Part shown: piece after piece, positions 14,409-17,918 of the stretch | Position numbering within the stretch: the first letter of the stretch is position 1 | Layout of the letters: each line of letters starts with the position of its first letter | Source: Candidatus Woesearchaeota archaeon | GTDB lineage: Archaea > Nanobdellota > Nanobdellia > Woesearchaeales > ARS49 | Direction: 5' to 3' | NCBI GenBank assembly: GCA_019323555.1 | Contig: JAHWHC010000009.1 | Span: 1-17,918, forward strand | DNA: 17,918 nt | Translations under genes and position numbers: made by a program | The notes under the pieces: generated by a model | The model's database searches: none | What the model was told of the DNA's origin: nothing | The model's input: only the letters and a program-made list of their open reading frames with translations

Positions 14409-15848
14409 ATGATTATGAAAAAAGCGGTAATTTTGGTCGTAATATTGGTGCTTCTTTCTGTTAATGTTGCAGCCCTAAAGATAATTAACACAAGAGCAGA
14501 GGGAAGAAACCCAGTAATGTATGGAAGCATTGTTGCTTTTGAGACAGCAGAATCAGACCTAGGCACAGACCTTAACAATGACGGCGACACAAATGACAAA
14601 GTGATAAGGTATTATGATGCTGATTCTGGGGAGATATTCAACACAGAAATATCAGGAAAGAACCCGTCTATATTTGCGCAATACATTGCATTTGAAACCT
14701 CTGAAAAAGACCAACATGCAGACCTTAATGCAGACAATGACACTGCAGACAATATAATATTATACTACAGCTTAAGAGACAAGAAAGTGATCAGCACGAC
14801 AGCAGAGGGAAAAACCCCCTCTTTATTCGGGGATTACATTGCGTTCTCAACACCAGCAGAAAAAATAATGGGCATAGACTACAATAATGATGGTGATCAG
14901 CAGGATGAACTAATCAAGCTTTACAGAATATCCACAAAAGAACTCACAAACACAAAATCAACAGGAATAAACCCCGCAGTATCTGATAAATACATAATCT
15001 TTGAAACATTTGAAAAAGACGAGAACAAAGACCTGAATAATGACGGCGACACAAACGATATTGTGTTGCGGTATTATATAATGGAATCTGGCAAGACACT
15101 AAGCACATTCACACCTGGACAAAAACCAAACATGAATGAGGAAAGTGTGGCGACATTCACATCGTATGATAACGGAGATTCAATATATTATTACTCTGTT
15201 GCAACACAGGAATTAACTAATACAGAAATAAAGGGAAGTACACCTTCCATAACAAACAACTTGATATCTTTTGTACAAAATGAGAAACTGACAGTGTATG
15301 ATACAGACAGAGATTCTTTTGCAGTAACAGAGGTATATGGAGATAATCCGACTGTATTTGAGAATAAAATTGCATTCTCAACAAATGAAGCACTTACAGG
15401 AGATCTCACAGGAGACGGGGACTCTGCAGATTCAGTGATAAGAATAGTGATAGGAGAGGATATTGATAAAGACGGAGTTTTTGATTTTGTAGACAACTGT
15501 CCTGATAAAGAAAACGAAAACCAGACAGACAAAGACAGAGACGGAGTGGGAGATGCTTGTGATGCAGATACAAAAAAAGCTAAAGAGGCAGCAAAAAAAG
15601 ACACTGAAGAGAAAGTAGCGGCAGAGGAGCAAAAAGAAGCAGCCCCTGTTACTGAGAAGATACAGGAAGAGAAAACAAGTGAACCAAAACCACTGCCGCA
15701 GCCAAAATCATTCACAGTTACAAAGAAAAAAGGGCCTGGATTCTTGACCTGGTTCTTGATAATACTGGCGATACTTGCTGGAATAGGGTGCATAGCCTAT
15801 GCAGCAATGTTCGGGCTGGGAAAGAAAAAGAGGAAGTTTAAGTTTTAA
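14409..15848 (+). CDS. Secreted beta-propeller-like protein with TSP3 calcium repeats and C-terminal membrane anchor (479 aa)
   Basis: A signal peptide occupies residues 1-22 (AVILVVILVLLSVNVAA). Residues about 25-350 hold roughly six blades of about 55 residues. Each has a GxxPxxxxxxIAFxT strand, and several carry a calcium-type loop such as DLNNDGDTNDKVIRYY; the layout recalls TolB-like propellers. Residues about 353-391 are a thrombospondin type 3 repeat (DKDGVFDFVDNCPD, then DRDGVGDACDAD). A Lys/Glu/Pro-rich linker leads to one membrane helix (about 445-471) and a basic tail. The body is therefore outside, with the C-terminus in the membrane. ATG 14409 is used; ATG 14415 is equally possible. 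It probably serves in binding or envelope structure; the ligand is unknown. Confidence 0.85.
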   Translation: MIMKKAVILVVILVLLSVNVAALKIINTRAEGRNPVMYGSIVAFETAESDLGTDLNNDGDTNDKVIRYYDADSGEIFNTEISGKNPSIFAQYIAFETSEKDQHADLNADNDTADNIILYYSLRDKKVISTTAEGKTPSLFGDYIAFSTPAEKIMGIDYNNDGDQQDELIKLYRISTKELTNTKSTGINPAVSDKYIIFETFEKDENKDLNNDGDTNDIVLRYYIMESGKTLSTFTPGQKPNMNEESVATFTSYDNGDSIYYYSVATQELTNTEIKGSTPSITNNLISFVQNEKLTVYDTDRDSFAVTEVYGDNPTVFENKIAFSTNEALTGDLTGDGDSADSVIRIVIGEDIDKDGVFDFVDNCPDKENENQTDKDRDGVGDACDADTKKAKEAAKKDTEEKVAAEEQKEAAPVTEKIQEEKTSEPKPLPQPKSFTVTKKKGPGFLTWFLIILAILAGIGCIAYAAMFGLGKKKRKFKF

Positions 15849-15869
15849 CAGCACGAGCAGTATAGAAAT

Positions 15870-15920
15870 TTGCAAAAATAATATTTTTGCAAGTCCTAAA
15901 AATCGCTAAGCGATTTTTAG
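15870..15920 (+). terminator. Tandem hairpins after the beta-propeller gene
   Basis: TTGCAAAAAT (15870-15879) pairs with ATTTTTGCAA (15883-15892). Three bases later, CTAAAAATCGC (15896-15906) pairs with GCGATTTTTAG (15910-15920) around the loop TAA. The pair lies 22 nt after the stop. Both hairpins resemble those at 4200-4247 in arm sequence (GCAAAAA and TAGAAATCC-like), loop size and spacing. The pair probably ends transcription or protects the mRNA 3' end. Confidence 0.6.
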
Positions 15921-15924
15921 AAAG

Positions 15925-15934
15925 CTTTAAATAT
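15925..15934 (+). promoter_or_regulatory. TATA-like box of the Lsm-L37e operon
   Basis: CTTTAAATAT, about 60 nt before ATG 15989, predicts a leader of about 34 nt. The leader carries the strong ribosome site GAGGGGTG at 15975-15982. Confidence 0.5.
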
Positions 15935-15988
15935 GAAGTGCGCATTTTTAAGAATAATTGTTTTAAATTTTTTAGAGGGGTGCAATAA

Positions 15989-16213
15989 ATGGTTGAAGCA
16001 AGACCTTTGGATGCTCTTAACAGGGCGAAAGATAAAAAAGTAATAGTAGACTTAAAGAATCAAAGACAGTACATCGGAACACTAAAAGCGTTTGACATTC
16101 ACATAAACGTTGTTCTAGACGATACAGAGGAGAGAATAGAGGGAGAAGTCAAGAGAAAACTAGGAACAGTCTTCATAAGAGGAGACACAATAATCCTAAT
16201 ATCTCCTGCATAG
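15989..16213 (+). CDS. Archaeal Lsm/Sm-like RNA-binding protein (74 aa)
   Basis: The protein forms ring-shaped oligomers that bind U-rich RNA. The Sm1 motif covers about 18-48, with GTLKAFDIHINVVLDD and the RNA-contact residues D36, H38 and N40. The Sm2 motif covers about 59-71 (GTVFIRGDTIIL), with R64-G65-D66. The length is typical of a single-domain archaeal Lsm. GAGGGGTG sits six bases before the ATG. L37e follows after an 11-bp gap, the same Lsm-L37e order seen widely in archaea, which supports both calls. Confidence 0.96.
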   Translation: MVEARPLDALNRAKDKKVIVDLKNQRQYIGTLKAFDIHINVVLDDTEERIEGEVKRKLGTVFIRGDTIILISPA

Positions 16214-16224
16214 GGAACAGCAAA

Positions 16225-16392
16225 ATGACAAAAGGAACACCTTCAAAAGGAAAGCAGTCAAGAGGCAAATCACATATAATCTGCAGAAGGTGCGGAAAGC
16301 ATTCTTATCACACAAGCAAGAAAAAATGCGCCAGCTGCGGCTTTGGGAACAGCAGCAAGCTAAGATCCTACAGCTGGCAAAAGAAAGCATAA
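16225..16392 (+). CDS. rpl37e: 50S ribosomal protein L37e
   Basis: A 55-residue zinc-ribbon protein of the large subunit, archaeal and eukaryotic. It starts MTKGTPSKGKQSRGKSH. The zinc ligands are C20, C23, C35 and C38 (CRRCGK and CASCGF), and it ends RSYSWQKKA, all typical of L37e. AGGGAA (16212-16217) is a weak ribosome site. The 11-bp spacing from Lsm indicates one operon. The stop codon lies in the loop of a terminator hairpin. Confidence 0.96.
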   Translation: MTKGTPSKGKQSRGKSHIICRRCGKHSYHTSKKKCASCGFGNSSKLRSYSWQKKA

Positions 16393-16420
16393 ATGCTTTC
16401 TAATTCTTTTCTTTTATTGC
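16384..16420 (+). terminator. Hairpin across the L37e stop codon, followed by a T-rich tract
   Basis: GAAAGCA pairs with TGCTTTC around TAAA, which contains the TAA stop. TAATTCTTTTCTTTT follows. This is a compact terminator for the Lsm-L37e operon. Confidence 0.6.
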
Positions 16421-16434
16421 AATTCTACAGTTAG

Positions 16435-16444
16435 TTTTATATAT
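16435..16444 (+). promoter_or_regulatory. TATA box upstream of a candidate structured RNA and tRNA-Leu
   Basis: TTTTATATAT lies after the L37e terminator and predicts a transcript start near 16466. No start codon with a useful reading frame follows, so the product is probably RNA. Confidence 0.5.
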
Positions 16445-16465
16445 GCATGGCTTTTGCTAGACCAT

Positions 16466-16563
16466 GTTAACAAATGTGTACGACATCGTTAGTGCGAGAG
16501 GAGAGTAAAGCTCCTGTTTGCGAGAGCAAACAGCTGATAAATTGCTTCTCGAGCGCGAACGAA
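16466..16563 (+). ncRNA. Candidate structured small RNA upstream of tRNA-Leu
   Basis: Nested complementary arms form one long irregular hairpin. TCGTT (16486-16490) pairs with AACGA (16558-16562). CGAGAGG (16495-16501) pairs with CTTCTCG (16545-16551), with one G-U. CTGTTTGC (16514-16521) pairs perfectly with GCAAACAG (16526-16533), closed by a GAGA tetraloop of the GNRA type. The internal loops are large enough to act as guide pockets, as in H/ACA RNAs, but I cannot place an ACA box with confidence. C/D boxes are not convincing. A TATA box lies upstream. The ends are estimates. It may be co-transcribed with the tRNA. Confidence 0.5.
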
Positions 16564-16595
16564 GAGTGCCTTTTGATCGAACTTTTTTAAAGTTC

Positions 16596-16730
16596 GCGGG
16601 GTTGCCGGAGTGGCCAAACGGGTCAGGCTTAGGCAAGTCGTTTTCAGGTATGCTGAGCCCAGCAATGGGCAATGACTTGAAGACACCTGATGGCTTAGTG
16701 CCTACGCAGGTTCGAATCCTGCACCCCGCA
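16596..16730 (+). tRNA. tRNA-Leu (anticodon UAG) with an intron
   Basis: The acceptor arms GCGGGGT (16596-16602) and ACCCCGC (16723-16729) pair, with discriminator A at 16730; CCA is not encoded. The D arm is of the leucine type (GCCGGAGTGGCCAAACGGG). The anticodon stem is TCAGG (16623-16627) with CCTGA (16686-16690). The spliced loop is CTTAGGA, giving anticodon TAG (16630-16632). A long variable arm (TGGCTTAGTGCCTAC) and the T arm GCAGG-TTCGAAT-CCTGC follow. The long variable arm and anticodon fix the identity. Upstream, an AAC-rich inverted repeat (GAACTTT/AAAGTTC, about 16580-16594) abuts the 5' end. No clear separate TATA box is seen, so RNase P processing from a longer transcript is plausible. 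Confidence 0.95.
16634..16684 (+). other. tRNA intron (51 nt) with a relaxed bulge-helix-bulge
   Basis: The intron sits at the common 37/38 position. CAAGTC (16634-16639) pairs with GACTTG (16674-16679) as the inner helix. CTT (16628-16630) pairs with AAG (16680-16682) as a short central helix, leaving three-base bulges AGG and ACA. The tRNA splicing endonuclease normally cuts such bulges. The central helix has three clear pairs rather than four, so it is a relaxed form. Removing these 51 bases restores a seven-base loop. Confidence 0.8.
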
Positions 16731-16766
16731 TTTATTTTACTGGATTTATAAAGAAAAGAGGGGGTG

Positions 16767-16774
16767 TTTATAAA
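16767..16774 (+). promoter_or_regulatory. TATA box for a second candidate RNA
   Basis: TTTATAAA predicts a start near 16797. A second TTTATAAA lies just upstream at 16745-16752. Neither is followed by a convincing coding frame. Confidence 0.45.
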
Positions 16775-16796
16775 GCAAAAATGAATTTTAGTGCTT

Positions 16797-16910
16797 TTTG
16801 CGGTATGGAATTTATTATCATTCTGGGGTGGCAACAGCCCAAACCCTGTAATTTTGGGGGATTGGGGGGTGTCTTGGGCAGTAGCCTGTCGCGGTTATCC
16901 CGACTTTTAG
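16797..16910 (+). ncRNA. Candidate GC-rich structured RNA
   Basis: The stretch is clearly richer in G and C than its AT-rich surroundings. It contains nested arms: GGC (16830-16832) with GCC (16884-16886), then a symmetric AACA/AGTA internal loop, GCCCAA (16837-16842) with TTGGGC (16874-16879), and ACCC (16843-16846) with GGGT (16867-16870). A separate hairpin, GTCG (16888-16891) with CGAC (16901-16904), is followed by TTTTAG, like a terminator. G-runs (TTTTGGGGGATTGGGGGG) occupy the apical part. The family is unknown; the ends are estimates. The open frame across it (16781-17107) looks non-coding. Confidence 0.45.
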
Positions 16911-16915
16911 AAAAG

Positions 16916-17106
16916 TTTATAAATAAAACTTGGTCCTTCCATCAAATATGGCTAGTAATGATACTCTCATGCTGGCCAAGAAAAAGAGGACACATAGAAA
17001 AATTTGTGTGTTCTAAACATCGTGTGGAGACGAAATGTTTTTGCACAAAAAGCAAGATCTTTACATGGCGTAAAGATAGCCAAAAAAACACGGAGGTGTT
17101 TGAATA
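16916..17106 (+). promoter_or_regulatory. S-layer gene promoter and long structured leader
   Basis: TTTATAAA-type box at 16916-16923 predicts a start near 16946, leaving a leader of about 160 nt, unusually long for this window. The leader contains a 22-codon ORF at its very start. Downstream is a perfect 8-bp hairpin, ATCTTTAC (17057-17064) with GTAAAGAT (17070-17077). The strong ribosome site GGAGGTG (17092-17098) lies eight bases before ATG 17107. Another TTTTTG/CAAAAA inverted repeat lies near 17037-17050. Confidence 0.55.
16948..17016 (+). CDS. Possible 22-aa leader peptide upstream of the S-layer gene
   Basis: ATG 16948 lies about 28 nt after the TATA box, so it could be a leaderless start. 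It encodes MASNDTLMLAKKKRTHRKICVF, basic in its second half, and ends at TAA 17014-17016. No ribosome site is needed if the transcript is leaderless. It may regulate S-layer translation or stabilise the mRNA, or be a chance frame. Its only support is promoter position. Confidence 0.35.
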   Translation: MASNDTLMLAKKKRTHRKICVF

Positions 17107-17918
17107 ATGAACATAAAGAAAATCGTTGCTTTGGGCGTCGGTTTGACAATGGTCGGAGCAACAGTGTTCGGTGCTTCAGCATGGAGCTTAGCTGATTATC
17201 CAGCACCATTTGTCAAGGATGGATTACCAGACCCTAACTTGGCAATAGTAATTGGAGACCAAGCTGACGGCTCAGACGTAGTTGGAGCTATGGACGTGCA
17301 AGGTGACTTGCAACAAAAAGCAAAAGTTGTTGTTAAAACAACCACGCCAGCAGTTGGTGGAGTTGTAGTCACTGGAGACGCAGCAGAGGTAGGCAGTACA
17401 TCTGATCTACTTGAGATAAACGAAACAATCGGAGACGTAAGAGAGACATTTACAGAAGTTGACTTAGACATGCTTAAGGGCGGTCAGATAGTCACAAACA
17501 GAGGATCAACAGAGTACAACCAATACTTGAGATTCCCAACACCAATGGCAGGATACCCGCCAAGCGGAGCAGTTGTCTTTGATGAAGATGAAAGAGACAA
17601 AGTTGGACACTACTTATACTGGCAAGCAAACAATTGGTTATACCAGTGGGAGCTAGAGTTTGAAGAAGGTCTTAGATCAAGAATAATAGGAGTAACAAAC
17701 CAGAGAGACCTACAAGATCTTGAAGACAAGGACATATTCATGCTGGGACAGCCATTTGTAGTAGTAGACACTGACTTGTTCCTAAACAACATAACATTGA
17801 AGATTGACTTGATGGGCGGAGCAGTTGCAGGAATCTTAGGAGAAAATGATAAAGAAACATATGTTGTAGACGGCAAAGAATACGAAGTTGAGGTACTAGT
17901 TATCTCTGAAACATCTAA
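17107..17918 (+). CDS. S-layer protein, MJ0822-type, 5' part (cut by window end)
   Basis: ATG 17107 follows GGAGGTG at eight bases. A signal peptide covers residues 1-25 (KKIVALGVGLTMVGATVFGASA). Immediately after comes DYPAPFVKDGLPDPNLAIVIG and then DVVGAMDVQGDL, the characteristic start of archaeal S-layer proteins of the MJ0822 family. The frame stays open for 270 codons to the last base with no stop, so the C-terminal part is missing. The product would form the crystalline cell coat. A strong ribosome site and a TATA promoter fit high expression. The long leader upstream suggests post-transcriptional control. Confidence 0.92.
   Translation, partial: MNIKKIVALGVGLTMVGATVFGASAWSLADYPAPFVKDGLPDPNLAIVIGDQADGSDVVGAMDVQGDLQQKAKVVVKTTTPAVGGVVVTGDAAEVGSTSDLLEINETIGDVRETFTEVDLDMLKGGQIVTNRGSTEYNQYLRFPTPMAGYPPSGAVVFDEDERDKVGHYLYWQANNWLYQWELEFEEGLRSRIIGVTNQRDLQDLEDKDIFMLGQPFVVVDTDLFLNNITLKIDLMGGAVAGILGENDKETYVVDGKEYEVEVLVISETS

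Noticed and set aside
15191..15793. 200-aa Ser/Phe-rich open frame on the minus strand
   Set aside because: It mirrors the repeat-rich beta-propeller gene, whose signal peptide, repeats and anchor are clear.
16457..16834. 125-aa minus-strand frame containing CRIRTCVGTKPSG
   Set aside because: This is translation across the tRNA-Leu gene, a common false protein in databases.
16781..17107. 108-aa plus-strand frame before the S-layer gene
   Set aside because: It runs through a GC-rich structured stretch, a promoter and a leader, and its composition is unlike the other proteins. A structured RNA plus leader explains the region better.
1..17918. CRISPR array
   Set aside because: No regularly spaced direct repeats with unique spacers were seen.

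Overview
The window looks like a piece of chromosome from an uncultivated DPANN archaeon, most likely Woesearchaeota/Pacearchaeota-like. Archaeal markers are ribosomal proteins S8e and L37e, an Lsm/Sm protein followed directly by L37e, an MJ0822-type S-layer protein, an intron-bearing tRNA-Leu, and AT-rich TATA boxes (TTTATAAA type) about 26 nt before starts. Several genes appear leaderless. The cell-surface proteins with an N-terminal membrane helix followed by a TG motif fit that lineage. The assignment is an inference from gene content; no 16S gene is present.

Layout. 1-204 (-) is the start of a response-regulator receiver domain. It is divergent from a two-gene operon (269-3507) encoding a small basic protein and a 994-aa glycosylation-rich surface protein. 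3504-6054 (-) holds two tandem 3-TM paralogs and three paralogous small surface proteins with a shared four-cysteine pattern. 6140-7627 (-) is a compact operon: a 2-TM protein, a Pro-rich/coiled-coil protein and a signal peptidase II (LspA) homologue, a family typical of bacteria. 7670-13888 is the most unusual region. It has a DnaA-like initiator (-), divergently transcribed from a 1183-aa protein with a family-B-polymerase-type 3'-5' exonuclease domain but no visible polymerase motifs (+). A 226-aa orphan gene (-) overlaps the exonuclease gene tail to tail. 13946-16392 has S8e (-), a secreted beta-propeller-like protein (+), and the Lsm-L37e pair (+). 16435-17106 is RNA-rich: a candidate hairpin RNA, tRNA-Leu(UAG) with a 51-nt intron, a second GC-rich candidate RNA, and a long S-layer leader with a 22-codon upstream ORF. 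17107-17918 is the 5' part of the S-layer gene, cut by the window end.

How it fits together. Much of the window serves the cell envelope: S-layer, glycosylated surface proteins, small cysteine-rich membrane-anchored proteins and LspA. The exception is the DnaA-like/exonuclease cassette. It shows all four DnaA domains in a genome whose ribosomal genes are archaeal, where Orc1/Cdc6 would be the expected initiator. I regard this cassette as the candidate undescribed system. All functional statements come from reading motifs by eye; no database search was run.
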